Notes: generated by a model from the sequence alone, not told the origin. A stretch of 64,000 nucleotides of DNA from Kiritimatiellia bacterium (GCA_018001225.1 JAGNIJ010000001.1:62001-126000), one strand, 5' to 3'. Numbered from the stretch's first letter, positions 27,124 through 36,000 are shown. Numbers and translations: made by a program.

Positions 27124-28119
27124 ATGAAGACCTCGTTTCCATACGGCCGTTGGGCCGCCCTGCTGATCCTGGCCGCGCCGATGGCGGCGTCCGGCTGGGG
27201 CGGGCGCCTGCACATGGACATCAGCCGTGCGGCCGCCCGCGCCGTGCCGGAGGAAATGGAGGGCTGGCGCAAGTACGCGAAGTTCATGGCGTCGCACAGC
27301 ATCCAGCCGGACCTTTGGAAGGGTTTTGATTCCACGGAGGACTCTCGGCATTTCATCGACCTGGAAAGCTACGCGCCGCTGTCCGCCACGAATCTGCCGC
27401 TGGACCGGGCGGCCGCGGAGGCCCGGTTGGCGGGCCAATCGAAGCCGCACGGGTACGTGCCCTGGGTGATCCTGGATTTGCAGGCCCGGCTGACTGCCGC
27501 CATGGCCGCCGGCCAGTGGGTGGAGGCGACCCGGATCGCCGCCGCCCAGGGCCACTACGTCGGCGATCTTCACCAGCCGCTGCATACCACGGAGAATTAC
27601 GACGGCCAGCACAGCGGCCAGGGCGGCGTCCACCTGCGCTGGGAGGTGGGCATGCCCAACGAGTACTGGCGGAGCGGCCTGATGCCCGAGGCGCGGGTCG
27701 ACTATGTCTCCAACCTGTGGCCCGCCATCCTGGGCTGGCTCGACCAATCGCACGCGCGCATCCCGGAAGTTCTTGACGCCGACGACCAGGCGGCGCGGCA
27801 GACCGAATTCAACGTGGAATCCCGCGCCTACTACTTCCACCTCTGGCAGGCGTCGAGCAACCTGTTCATCGAGCAGACCCATCTCGCCGCTTGCCGTCTC
27901 GGGAGCCTCTGGTACACGGCCTGGGTGGACGCCGGGCGTCCCGCGATCGATCCTCCGCCCGAGACGCTGTCCGAAGCTTCCATCTGGAAACCGGCCTCGC
28001 CGGCGGGCGAGCACGCCTCGTGGCCCTTTCTCGTGGCCTTCGGCGTCATCGCCCTCCTGGTCGTTCTTCTAAGCCTGCGCCGCCGTCCGGCCCCGCCCAT
28101 TCCGTCCCGGTCGGTTTGA
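27124..28119 (+). CDS. Zinc-dependent phospholipase C / S1-P1-type enzyme, membrane-anchored
   Basis: The 331-residue protein has a signal peptide ending ...MAASGWGGRLHMDIS, so the mature N-terminal Trp-Gly...His pattern of the zinc-dependent phospholipase C / S1-P1 nuclease superfamily is present (the N-terminal Trp is a zinc ligand in that family). The second signature GHYVGDLHQPLHT supplies His and Asp ligands. Histidines in EDSRHFID and GGVHLRWE add the rest of a trinuclear site. A C-terminal membrane helix (about 300-320) plus a positive tail anchors it. Phospholipase and nuclease activities cannot be separated by eye. Confidence 0.8.
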   Translation: MKTSFPYGRWAALLILAAPMAASGWGGRLHMDISRAAARAVPEEMEGWRKYAKFMASHSIQPDLWKGFDSTEDSRHFIDLESYAPLSATNLPLDRAAAEARLAGQSKPHGYVPWVILDLQARLTAAMAAGQWVEATRIAAAQGHYVGDLHQPLHTTENYDGQHSGQGGVHLRWEVGMPNEYWRSGLMPEARVDYVSNLWPAILGWLDQSHARIPEVLDADDQAARQTEFNVESRAYYFHLWQASSNLFIEQTHLAACRLGSLWYTAWVDAGRPAIDPPPETLSEASIWKPASPAGEHASWPFLVAFGVIALLVVLLSLRRRPAPPIPSRSV

Positions 28120-28160
28120 ATCCGGCGTGCAATCGCCGCGGCCGCGTATACACTGGCGCC

Positions 28161-28901
28161 GTGAAGACGCTGCTGGTCACCTCGCGGGTCACGTTCGTCC
28201 CCGGGAACTACGACGCGCTCGTCGCGGGGCTGGCGACGTGCCCGCAAATCGGCGGACTGGTGGTGCTCGATAACCGCAGCGCCAAACTCCTCTCCAAGGC
28301 CGTCGGCCTCATCCTTCTGGGCGCGCCCCGTATCGGCCGGACCCTGCTCCGGAACTGGTTCGGCCCCTCCGCCCGCCGCCGCCGCCGCGCGTACGCCGAG
28401 ACCGGCAAGCCGGCCTGGACTCTCCCGACCGTCAACTCGCCTGACGCCGTCAACCTGGTCCGCGAGCAAGGCTTCGACCTTGTCCTCAACGCCCGGACGC
28501 GATTCATCTACAAGGCCGACATTCTCGCCGCGCCGCGGCTCGGGTGCATCAACATCCATCACGGCCTGCTCCCGGAGCAGCGCGGCACGATGTGCGACCT
28601 GTGGGCGCTCTTCGATCGGCGGCCCGCCGGCTTCTCGATCCATGTCATGACCCCCGAGGTGGACGCCGGCCCCATCCTCGCCCGCGAACAGGTCTCCGAC
28701 GGCTCTGACCGCGATTACCCCGCCTACCTGCTCAAGAGCAGCCGCCGGGAACGGGAAGTCGTGACGGCGCTGCTTGAGTCCATATCGCGCGGCGGGCTTC
28801 CCACCGGCATTGCAAACAAAGCCAGCCCAGGGCTGAATATGTTCAGAAGCCCCACCTTTCAGCAGATCAGGGTGATTAGGCGGCGAGGTTTGAAAATATG
28901 A
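28161..28901 (+). CDS. Formyltransferase-family protein
   Basis: I choose the GTG at 28161, giving 246 residues; the frame upstream is a shadow of the preceding gene. The protein has the folate-dependent formyltransferase core: CINIHHGLLPEQRG with Asn131 and His133, and VDAGPIL with Asp168, matching the Asn-His-Asp catalytic triad of GART/MTF/ArnA-type transferases. The N-terminal part is a short Rossmann-like region. No tRNA-binding C-terminal domain is present, so it is not Met-tRNA formyltransferase. It probably formylates an amino sugar or small amine. A TATACA box ends 8 bases before the start with no ribosome site. Confidence 0.75.
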   Translation: MKTLLVTSRVTFVPGNYDALVAGLATCPQIGGLVVLDNRSAKLLSKAVGLILLGAPRIGRTLLRNWFGPSARRRRRAYAETGKPAWTLPTVNSPDAVNLVREQGFDLVLNARTRFIYKADILAAPRLGCINIHHGLLPEQRGTMCDLWALFDRRPAGFSIHVMTPEVDAGPILAREQVSDGSDRDYPAYLLKSSRREREVVTALLESISRGGLPTGIANKASPGLNMFRSPTFQQIRVIRRRGLKI

Positions 28902-28947
28902 AGAAGTCCTGTGGTGGCGCTTCTGCGAAGCGCCGCAGCGGAACGGC

Positions 28948-30735
28948 ATGAAGCTTGTGAGTGGTAACATGGCCAAATCAAATCCCCTTCGCATCGGCCA
29001 TCAGCCCGGCCGGACGCCGTTGAACAACGTGATCAGCTACATCGAGCGGCATCGCGCGGCGTTCCCGGACCGGCCGGCGCTGCGCTGGGTGGAGGCGGCG
29101 GATCGCGCGGCGTGGGACGGCCGCCCGTCTGCGCGCCTGCCGCATAGGGACATCTCCTTCGGCCGGTTCGCGGAGGGTATCGATCGCGTCGCGGCCGGGC
29201 TTCGGGAGCTTGGGCTTCGGCGCGGCGACCGGGCGATCATCTTCCTGCCGATGGGCGTGCTTATGTATACCGCCCTGTTCGCCGTGCAGCGGCTCGGGGC
29301 CATCGCGGTTTTCCTCGACTCCTGGGCGCGCCGCCATCAACTCGGCGCGAGCGCGGCCTGCGTGCAACCGAAAGCCATGATCAGCCACCGCTCGGCGTTC
29401 GACCTGGTCGCCGGCCTGCCGGAATTCGGCGGGCTCGATATCCGGATCGTCGCGGGGCCGGGTGCCGACGCCCCGTTCACGGCGCGGCTGGAGGACCTCG
29501 TGCAGCGCGCGGGATGCGTCCCCGTGGAGCCCGTGGAGCCGGAGGACACCGCCCTCGTCACGTTCACCACCGGCAGCTCGGGCGTGCCCAAGGGCGCGAA
29601 CCGCACGCACCGGTTCCTCTGCGCGCAGCACGAGGCGCTGGCCTCGCTCCTGCCCTACGAGCCGGCGGACGCGGACTTGCCGGCCTTTCCGATCTTCTCG
29701 CTCAACAACCTGGCCTGCGGCGTGACCACGGTCATTCCGGCGCTGGATCTCGCCGCGCCCGGCCCGCGCGATGCCGCGGCGCTCGCGGCCCAGCTCCTGC
29801 ACGAAGGCGTAACCTGCGCCACGCTGTCGCCCTCGATGCTGGTCGGCGCGGCGCGGTTCTGCGCGGAATCGGGGATCGAGCTCGACGGCCTGCGCCGCGT
29901 GGTCACCGGCGGCGCGCCGATCAGCCGGGACAACGTGCGCGACTGCCTGCGCATCGCGCCGCGCGCGGCGTGCTGGGTGCTCTACGGCTCGACCGAGGTC
30001 GAGCCCATGGCGCACATCGAGGCCCGCGAAATGCTCGCGCTCCCGGCGAATCCCGATCCCGAGATCGTCGAGGAAGGCGTCAATGTCGGGCGCATCAGCC
30101 CGGAACTGGAATACAAGTTCATCCGGATCCGGCACGGCCCGATCGACCTGAAGGAGGAGGGCTGGGCGGCGCTCGAGGTCCCGGCCGGCGAGGTGGGGGA
30201 GTTCATCGTCACCGGCGACCACGTCTGCCGCGACTACTTCAACAACGAGGAGGCGTTCCGGCGGGCCAAGATCGTGGACGGGGGCGGCCGGGTATGGCAC
30301 CGGACCGGCGACCTGGCGCGCCTGGACGCGGCGGGGCATCTCTGGGTCGTCGGGCGCATCCACAACGTCATCGAGCGCGGCGGGCGGCTGTGCTTTCCCG
30401 TGCGCGCGGAGATGCTCCTCCAGCGGCTGCCGTTCGTTAAGCAGGCGGCCTTTCTCGGGCTGCCCGATCCGGCGCTCGGCGAGCGCACCGCCGCCGTCGC
30501 GGCGCTGGACCCGGCGAAGAGCGGCGAGACTGGCGCGCGCGCGGAGATCCTGCGCCTTTTCGCGAAGAACGGCATCCCGGTGGACGACGTGTTCTTCGTC
30601 GAGTCCATCCCCATGGACCCGCGGCATCATTCGAAGGTGGAATACGACATGCTGCGCAAGCAATTGGAGGGCGGAGCTCCCGCGACGCCGGAATCGAGAA
30701 ACGGTCTCGCAGGAGCTCGACCCTCCAGTAAATGA
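28948..30735 (+). CDS. AMP-forming acyl ligase (OleC-like)
   Basis: The 595-residue enzyme has the adenylate-forming signatures: the TTGSSGVPKGANRTH phosphate loop, VLYGSTEVEPMA (A5), WHRTGDLARLDAAGHLWVVGR (A7) and a C-terminal KVEYDML in the position of the catalytic Lys loop. It resembles the OleC-like class of fatty-acid/beta-lactone ligases annotated next to lipid genes in PVC bacteria. The ATG at 28969 is an alternative start. The last 24 residues (LEGGAPATPESRNGLAGARPSSK) are encoded by a REP element that overlaps the 3' end, so the native C-terminus has been replaced or extended. Confidence 0.8.
   Translation: MKLVSGNMAKSNPLRIGHQPGRTPLNNVISYIERHRAAFPDRPALRWVEAADRAAWDGRPSARLPHRDISFGRFAEGIDRVAAGLRELGLRRGDRAIIFLPMGVLMYTALFAVQRLGAIAVFLDSWARRHQLGASAACVQPKAMISHRSAFDLVAGLPEFGGLDIRIVAGPGADAPFTARLEDLVQRAGCVPVEPVEPEDTALVTFTTGSSGVPKGANRTHRFLCAQHEALASLLPYEPADADLPAFPIFSLNNLACGVTTVIPALDLAAPGPRDAAALAAQLLHEGVTCATLSPSMLVGAARFCAESGIELDGLRRVVTGGAPISRDNVRDCLRIAPRAACWVLYGSTEVEPMAHIEAREMLALPANPDPEIVEEGVNVGRISPELEYKFIRIRHGPIDLKEEGWAALEVPAGEVGEFIVTGDHVCRDYFNNEEAFRRAKIVDGGGRVWHRTGDLARLDAAGHLWVVGRIHNVIERGGRLCFPVRAEMLLQRLPFVKQAAFLGLPDPALGERTAAVAALDPAKSGETGARAEILRLFAKNGIPVDDVFFVESIPMDPRHHSKVEYDMLRKQLEGGAPATPESRNGLAGARPSSK
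30665..30728. repeat. REP element overlapping the ligase 3' end
   Basis: An imperfect 64-base palindrome begins TGGAGGGCGGAGCTCC and ends GGAGCTCGACCCTCCA. It is almost the same as the copy at 31209-31272, so the two bracket the RAYT gene. The ligase stop codon lies just after it (30733-30735). Confidence 0.8.
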
Positions 30736-30739
30736 CCCC

Positions 30740-31207
30740 ATGAATTTATTGCCCCAACGCAAACAGCCGGCGCACCCGACGCCTCTCGTCATAACGAATC
30801 AACCGGTCATTGTGTTCATGACGGCGTGCGTCAAGGGCAAGCGGCCGTTGCTGGCGAGCGAAGTTGCGCATCGCCTGTTGACCGAGTCGTGGAAAAGGGC
30901 GGATCTCTGGCGGGTCGGGCGTTATGTCATCATGCCCGATCATGTGCATCTGTTCTGCGCCCCGGCGGATATTGAATGCCGGGTGCGCGACTGGACAGGC
31001 TATTGGCGAAACCTTGTGACGAGGTCCTGGCCGTGCGCGTCGGATAAACCGATTTGGCAACGCGACTTCTGGGACACGCAACTACGGCGGGAAGAAAGCT
31101 ATAATGAAAAATGGGAATATGTGCGCAACAATCCGGTGCGTGCAGGATTAGTGCAAATGCCCGAAGAATGGCCGTACGCGGGTGAATTGAACGTGTTGAG
31201 ATGGTAA
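30740..31207 (+). CDS. RAYT: REP-associated tyrosine transposase (IS200/IS605-like Y1)
   Basis: The 155-residue protein is a Y1 HUH transposase of the REP-associated type: VIMPDHVHLFCAP provides the HUH pair (His68, His70), and REESYNEKWEYVRNNPVRAGLV provides the catalytic tyrosine (Tyr121 most likely) and the hallmark NNPVRAGLV motif. Length is normal for a small RAYT. It is flanked on both sides by the REP palindromes it presumably acts on. The REPs spread elsewhere in the window suggest it has been active. Confidence 0.92.
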   Translation: MNLLPQRKQPAHPTPLVITNQPVIVFMTACVKGKRPLLASEVAHRLLTESWKRADLWRVGRYVIMPDHVHLFCAPADIECRVRDWTGYWRNLVTRSWPCASDKPIWQRDFWDTQLRREESYNEKWEYVRNNPVRAGLVQMPEEWPYAGELNVLRW

Positions 31208-31208
31208 T

Positions 31209-31272
31209 TGGAGGGCGGAGCTCCTGCGACGCCGGAACAGAGAAGCGGTCTCGCGGGAGCTCGACCCTCCAG
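31209..31272. repeat. REP element downstream of the RAYT
   Basis: A second full copy of the palindrome follows immediately after the RAYT stop codon, with the same arms (TGGAGGGCGGAGCTCC ... GGAGCTCGACCCTCCA) as the copy at 30665. Confidence 0.8.
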
Positions 31273-31293
31273 GAAGAAGCGTGAAACAGGGTC

Positions 31294-31325
31294 CTGGAGG
31301 GCGGAGCTCCGCGACGCCGGAACAA
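31294..31325. repeat. Half REP element
   Basis: A single arm (CTGGAGGGCGGAGCTCC followed by GCGACGCCGGAAC) without its partner. The same arm appears in reverse complement at 21951-21975 and 62148-62172, tying the separate loci to one repeat family. Confidence 0.7.
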
Positions 31326-31348
31326 AGGAATGTGAAATAAGAGAGCAA

Positions 31349-32245
31349 ATGACTTCAGAATCGCCCAGCCTCTTCCGCGCATGGATGATGTTCATCCGCG
31401 AGCGCTTCCCGCCGGCGGCGAATGCCGTGATGGCGTTGTTTTTCTCCCTGGGCAACGCGGCGGTGGCCGCGCGACTGGCCGGGATTCCGTTTCCGCTGGC
31501 GCGTTGGAACATTGCGGCGGTGGTGACGGTGCTGTTCTTTTTCCGGCTGCGCTGCTTCGACGAGATCAAGGACTACGCGACGGATCTGGAGTTGAACCCG
31601 ACCCGTCCGCTGGCGCGCGGGCTGCTGACGTTGCGCCAGGTCCGGATCATGTTCGGCGTGGTCACGGCGGCGGAGTTCCTGCTCGTCGCGCCGCTGGGCC
31701 TCCCGGCCCTGGCCGCGCACGCGGCGGCGGTCGCGTACAGCTACCTGATGTACCGCGAGTTCTTCGTCGGCGCGTGGCTGCGGCCGCGGCTGACGCTCTA
31801 CGCGGTCACGCATACCGCGGTCTCGATCCTGCTCGGCTGGTCCATCGCGGCCCAGGTCCTCGGCCCCGCGCATGGGAAGTTCCCGGCGGCCGGGCTGCTC
31901 TTTGGGCTCGTAAACTGGATGCTGTTCAACGTGTTCGAGTTCGGGCGCAAGACCTTTGCCCCGGCGGAGGAAAAACCGGGCGCGGACAGCTACTCCTCGC
32001 TGTTCGGGCCGTGGGGTGCGGTGGCGCTCTGCATGAGCCAGGTCGGGATCGCGCTGCTGGTGCTGCATCGTTTATTTGGCGGTCCGGTCCCGCAACTCGC
32101 GCTGGCGGCGGTGCTGCTGGCGGCGGGCCTTGTCTACGCGGCGCGGCCGACGCGGGCGACGGCGCGCGCCTACCGCGCGGCGTCGGGTGTATACTTGATC
32201 CTTTTCTACCTGCTGGTTGCGGTCCAGGCCTGGCCGGGAGGTTGA
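31349..32245 (+). CDS. UbiA-family prenyltransferase
   Basis: I start at the ATG at 31349; the longer frame is translated REP sequence. The 298-residue integral membrane protein has about eight hydrophobic helices and the Asp-rich motif RCFDEIKDYATD (Asp71, Asp75, Asp79), which binds the Mg-pyrophosphate of prenyl donors. The second Asp-rich motif of the family (DxxxD in the later half) is represented only weakly (EEKPGADSY), so the acceptor and even full activity are uncertain. The start is 76 bases after the REP element, and it ends 3 bases before the PEP-synthase-like gene, so the two are almost certainly co-transcribed. Confidence 0.78.
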   Translation: MTSESPSLFRAWMMFIRERFPPAANAVMALFFSLGNAAVAARLAGIPFPLARWNIAAVVTVLFFFRLRCFDEIKDYATDLELNPTRPLARGLLTLRQVRIMFGVVTAAEFLLVAPLGLPALAAHAAAVAYSYLMYREFFVGAWLRPRLTLYAVTHTAVSILLGWSIAAQVLGPAHGKFPAAGLLFGLVNWMLFNVFEFGRKTFAPAEEKPGADSYSSLFGPWGAVALCMSQVGIALLVLHRLFGGPVPQLALAAVLLAAGLVYAARPTRATARAYRAASGVYLILFYLLVAVQAWPGG

Positions 32246-32248
32246 TCG

Positions 32249-34921
32249 ATGCTGGTGACGCCACAATCCGTGGAATCGTTCGCCCGGCGCGAGGCCGGCG
32301 GCAAGGGCTTCAACTTGTTCCGGATGAGCGGCCTCGGCTTGCCCGTGCCGGAATGGGTCGCGCTCGGCCGAAGCGCCTTCGATCGGTTCGCCGCCGGCGG
32401 GCTGCGCGGACGGATCGAGGATCTCGTCGCCACCCTCGAGCCGGAGGAAGCCGCCGCCCGGATCGAAGAGCTGATCCTGGCCGAGCCCCTGCCGGCGGAA
32501 GTGGCGGATGAGGCCGCGCAGGCCTGGGCGCGCGTTTCGGATGGCGGCGCGATTTCGGTGCGGTCCTCCGCGGCGGACGAGGACGGGGCGGCCCACTCGT
32601 TCGCCGGCCAGCTTTCCAGTTTTCTTTACGTCACGAGCGCCGAGAACGCCGTCTTGTGCCTGCGCCGCTGCTGGGCCTCGGCGTTCTCCGCGCGGGCGCT
32701 GGCCTACCGGCGCGAGCGCGGCCTGCCCGCCCGCGGCGTCGGGATCGCGGCGATCTTCCAGCGCATGGTGGACCCGAAGGTGTCCGGCGTGCTCTTCACG
32801 TGCGACCCGGCGGCGAAAGACCCGTCGCGCTACGTCGTCAGCGCCGTCTACGGGGCGGGGGAGGGCCTGGTCTCCGGCGCGCTGGACGCGGACACGACCT
32901 GGCTGGACGCGGCCACGGGCGCGCCCGCGCGCCGCGTGATCGCGCTGAAGACCGAGCAGTTCCGGCGCGGTCCGTCGGGCGAGTGCGCGCGCGAGGCGGT
33001 GGACCCGGACCGGCGCGAGCAGCCGTGCCTGGACGACGCGCGGCTGGCGGAGCTGTACCGGCTGGGCCGGACGCTGCACGACTACTTCGGCCGGCCGCAG
33101 GACATCGAGTGGGCGCTGGCCGGCGGACAACTGTACCTGCTGCAAACCCGGCCGGTCACGACGATCGAGGAGAGCACGGAGGGCTACCCGAACCTCTGGG
33201 ACAACTCGAACATCGTCGAGAGCTACGGCGGGCTGACCCTGCCGCTGTCGTTCTCCTTCGCCCTGCGCAACTACCGCGGTGTCTACGTCCAGTTCTGCGA
33301 GGTGCTTCGCGTGCCGCGCGAGGTGATCAAGGACATGGAGCCGACGCTCGCCCACATGCTCGGCTGCGTGAACGGGCGAGTGTTTTACAACCTGTACAAC
33401 TGGTACAAGCTCGTCGGCGTCCTGCCGGGCTTCCGCCGCAACCGGGAATTCATGGAGACCATGATGGGCGTGCGCGAGTCGCTCGCGCCGGAGATCGCGG
33501 ATCGCATCCGCCCGCACCCGTCGTGGACCACGCTTGCCGGGCGCTGGCGGCGGCTGGTGACCGGCCTCTCGTTCCTCGCCCACCACTTCCGCATCCAACG
33601 CCTCGTGGACCGGTTCCTGCGCGACTTCGATCGTGAGTACCGCGAGTTCCGGCGCCGGCCCTACGACCGGATGCGCAGCGACGAGATCCTGAACGCCTAC
33701 CTCGAGATGGAGCGGCGCATGATGAGCCGCTGGAAGGCGCCGATCATCAACGACTTCCTCGTCATGGTGCACTTCGGCCTGTTCCGGAAGCTCACCGCGC
33801 GCTGGCTGGGCGACACGGACCCGAACCTCCAGAACGACCTGCTGGCGGGGGAGGGGCACATGGAGAGCGCCGAGCCGACGCGCCGCCTGATCGCACTCGC
33901 GGGCTGCGCCGCGGCGCAGCCCGAGCTGCGCGCGCTGATCGAGCGGACCCCGGAGGCCGACCTGCTCGAGGCGCTGAATCAAAGCGCGTTCAAGGAGTTT
34001 TTCGGCGAGGTGCAGGATTATCTGGACCGCTTCGGCTTCCGCTGCATGAACGAGATGAAGTTGGAGGAGCCGGACCTCTTTACCGATCCGTCGTTCTTCT
34101 TCGCCTGCCTCAAGAACTACCTGCGCAGCGGCACGACCGACCTTGCCGCGCTCGACCGGCGCCGCACCGAACTGCGCGAACGCGCCGAGGCGCTCGTGGC
34201 GGAGCGGCTGGCCGGCTGGCGGCTGCGCCTGTACCGCTGGTCCATGAAGCACGCGCGGAAGGCCGTGCGCAACCGGGAGAACACCCGCTTCGCCCGCACG
34301 CGCGTCTACGGCGTCGCGCGCTCGATGTTCCAGGCCATGGGCGAGGACCTCTGCGGGCAGGGTCTCCTCGATCGGCCGCGCGACATTTTCTACCTGGAAT
34401 TGGACGAGGTCTCCGGCCTCCACATGGGCACGCTGACCGCGTATGACCTCAAGGCCCTCGTGGCGCTGCGGAAGAAAGCCTACGCGGAATTCGCGGCGGC
34501 GGAGCCGATGACGCGGTTCCAGACTCGCGGTCCCGTCTACCGGCACAACCGGTTCCTGGCGGAGCCCGAGGCGCCGGATCGGCCGGCGGACGGGAGCGCC
34601 GACCTGCGCGGCCTGCCGTGCTGTCCCGGGGTGGTGGAGGGCGTGGTCAAGGTGGTCAACGCGCCGGGCGACGACTTGAAGCTGAACGGGGAAATCCTCG
34701 TCGCGCCGCGGACGGACCCGGGGTGGGTGCCTCTCTACCCCAGCGTGTCCGGGCTGCTTGTCGAGCGCGGGAGCCTGCTGTCGCACTCCGCCATCGTCGC
34801 GCGGGAGATGGGCCTGCCGGCGATCGTCGCCATTCGCGGCCTGACCGCGACGCTCATGTCCGGCATGCGCGTCCGGATGGACGGCCAGGCTGGGACCATA
34901 GAAATCCTTGAGAATACTTAG
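32249..34921 (+). CDS. PEP-synthase-like / rifampicin-phosphotransferase-type dikinase
   Basis: The 890-residue protein has an N-terminal ATP-grasp PEP/pyruvate-binding domain (opening GGKGFNLFRMSGLGLPVPEW, with SVRSSAADEDGAAHSFAGQ). A long helical middle follows, then a C-terminal swivelling His domain in which VERGSLLSHSAIVAREMGLPAIVAI carries the phospho-accepting His846. The order (ATP-grasp, helical region, His domain) and lack of a PEP-binding TIM barrel match rifampicin phosphotransferase and related dikinases, not true PEP synthase. The substrate is unknown. Its position 3 bases after a UbiA gene suggests a lipid or prenol substrate, which is inference. Confidence 0.82.
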   Translation: MLVTPQSVESFARREAGGKGFNLFRMSGLGLPVPEWVALGRSAFDRFAAGGLRGRIEDLVATLEPEEAAARIEELILAEPLPAEVADEAAQAWARVSDGGAISVRSSAADEDGAAHSFAGQLSSFLYVTSAENAVLCLRRCWASAFSARALAYRRERGLPARGVGIAAIFQRMVDPKVSGVLFTCDPAAKDPSRYVVSAVYGAGEGLVSGALDADTTWLDAATGAPARRVIALKTEQFRRGPSGECAREAVDPDRREQPCLDDARLAELYRLGRTLHDYFGRPQDIEWALAGGQLYLLQTRPVTTIEESTEGYPNLWDNSNIVESYGGLTLPLSFSFALRNYRGVYVQFCEVLRVPREVIKDMEPTLAHMLGCVNGRVFYNLYNWYKLVGVLPGFRRNREFMETMMGVRESLAPEIADRIRPHPSWTTLAGRWRRLVTGLSFLAHHFRIQRLVDRFLRDFDREYREFRRRPYDRMRSDEILNAYLEMERRMMSRWKAPIINDFLVMVHFGLFRKLTARWLGDTDPNLQNDLLAGEGHMESAEPTRRLIALAGCAAAQPELRALIERTPEADLLEALNQSAFKEFFGEVQDYLDRFGFRCMNEMKLEEPDLFTDPSFFFACLKNYLRSGTTDLAALDRRRTELRERAEALVAERLAGWRLRLYRWSMKHARKAVRNRENTRFARTRVYGVARSMFQAMGEDLCGQGLLDRPRDIFYLELDEVSGLHMGTLTAYDLKALVALRKKAYAEFAAAEPMTRFQTRGPVYRHNRFLAEPEAPDRPADGSADLRGLPCCPGVVEGVVKVVNAPGDDLKLNGEILVAPRTDPGWVPLYPSVSGLLVERGSLLSHSAIVAREMGLPAIVAIRGLTATLMSGMRVRMDGQAGTIEILENT

Positions 34922-35154
34922 GTGAGGCATATCCCCTTCGCTCAAGCCGGCAGAACCCCGCCAGCTTGCCCGGCGGGTGAACGAGTTTGGCGGCCAGCAG
35001 GATGTTGGCCGTTGAAAGAGAAGAAAAATGTGTAAGGTTTTGAGCGGTTAACCGAATCGGCCGCATATTTGCAATCAGCAGGGTCGTAGGTTATTTTTCC
35101 GGATACGAGTCCCTCAACGTGTCGGGAAAGCAACAAAAACAGGAGAAGCAGAAG

Positions 35155-35697
35155 ATGAGTAACAAGTGGTTCGTGTTTGCAGTCGCAGCCATGTTGGCGG
35201 GTTCGGCATTTGCCGCTGACAAGGAATCTGGCGGAGTTACCCCTAATCTGGACAAGGGAACCAAGGTTCTTGAAGGCGCAGGGTTCATCAATGTGATGGG
35301 AGATGAATTACAAATTCAGCTCGCCTACGGCCAGTTCGTCGCTGACGGAATCGAAGTGGCCCTGCTCGCTGGATTACGCGACAACGATGCCTACATGAGC
35401 ACCGAGTTGGGAGTCCGTGCCGAGTACAACATCGTCCTTGATTCGGCCCTTGTGCCATTCCTGGGCGCCGGCGTGGTCTGGGCCGATGCCGAAGCCGACG
35501 ATAGCGATATCGACACCGACGCCGCCGTCTTTTCGGTTGGTGGTGGCGTGAAATACTTCATCCGCGACGACGTCGCTCTTGCCGTGGACGGCAGCTACCT
35601 TATTGCCACGGATGATATTTTTGTCGATAGTGAAGAAGAAGAGGTGCAGGATGACGAAGTCCGCATCCTCTTCAGCGTTCGCTTCTACTTCGACTAG
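35155..35697 (+). CDS. Outer-membrane beta-barrel protein
   Basis: The start is ATG 35155, preceded by AGGAGAAG; the frame's earlier GTG at 35119 is non-coding. The 180-residue product has a signal peptide (MSNKWFVFAVAAMLAGSAFA). Alternating hydrophobic strands follow (DELQIQLAYGQFV, IEVALLAGLRD, TELGVRAEYNIVL, AAVFSVGGGVKYFI, EVRILFSVRFYFD), consistent with an eight-stranded OmpW/OmpX-like barrel that ends in an aromatic strand. The acidic loop EADDSDIDTD may bind cations. It is monocistronic: a 230-base leader precedes it and a hairpin with TTTT follows at 35884. Confidence 0.75.
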   Translation: MSNKWFVFAVAAMLAGSAFAADKESGGVTPNLDKGTKVLEGAGFINVMGDELQIQLAYGQFVADGIEVALLAGLRDNDAYMSTELGVRAEYNIVLDSALVPFLGAGVVWADAEADDSDIDTDAAVFSVGGGVKYFIRDDVALAVDGSYLIATDDIFVDSEEEEVQDDEVRILFSVRFYFD

Positions 35698-35883
35698 TCG
35701 ATATTCCGCTTGTCAGTTTATTCGTTTCGGCCAATGGGCTGCTGCGTACTGGCGACCCGCAGACGGCTTGCCAGTCCGCAGAGCCCTGACGATGCCCGCC
35801 TTTTTTCTGCTTTTGCCCCTGGGCGCGTTGACGCGCCAGGGGCAGAACCGAGAGTCCGCGCCCGTGGTGGCCAGACCTATTCA

Positions 35884-35910
35884 CCTGCGGCGCAAGGCCG
35901 CAGGGGTTTT
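35884..35910 (+). terminator. Candidate rho-independent terminator of the barrel-protein gene
   Basis: CCTGCGG (35884-35890) pairs with CCGCAGG (35898-35904) around a seven-base loop, followed by GGTTTT. The T run is short, so termination may be partial. Confidence 0.45.
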
Positions 35911-35965
35911 ACAAGGATAGGAATTTTATTGTTTTCTCATGGTGACATCATGATGCGTCGGCATC

Positions 35966-35994
35966 TTGACATCACGCCGGCGCGCGATTAAGCT
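35966..35994 (+). promoter_or_regulatory. Candidate vapB promoter with operator-like repeats
   Basis: A TTGACA box (35966-35971) is followed after 17 bases by TAAGCT (35989-35994), only 6 bases before the vapB ATG. The TGACATCA box at 35967 overlaps it and a second copy lies at 35943, next to a CATCATGATG palindrome. These could be sites for VapB autorepression. The -10 match is weak. Confidence 0.4.
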
Positions 35995-36000
35995 GTCATC

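Larger units (their letters stand above)
35698..36000. other. Intergenic region with terminator-like hairpins and the vapB promoter
   Basis: No gene is supported here. It holds a strong GC-rich inverted repeat (GCCCCTGGGCGCG at 35815-35827 against CGCGCCAGGGGC at 35832-35843), a weaker hairpin followed by TTTT at 35884-35910, and repeated TGACATCA boxes (35943, 35967) upstream of vapB. Confidence 0.6.

Noticed and set aside
32072..34945. 957-codon minus-strand ORF opposite the dikinase
   Set aside because: Shadow with biased Arg/Val/His composition; the dikinase motifs on the plus strand are intact.
35012..35154. TTGAAA and TTGCAA boxes as the barrel-protein promoter
   Set aside because: Neither pairs with a good -10 at normal spacing, so I did not choose one.
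35815..35843. Strong GC hairpin as a terminator
   Set aside because: The T-rich stretch lies on the upstream side on the plus strand and becomes an A run on the minus strand, so it lacks the trailing U tract in either direction.
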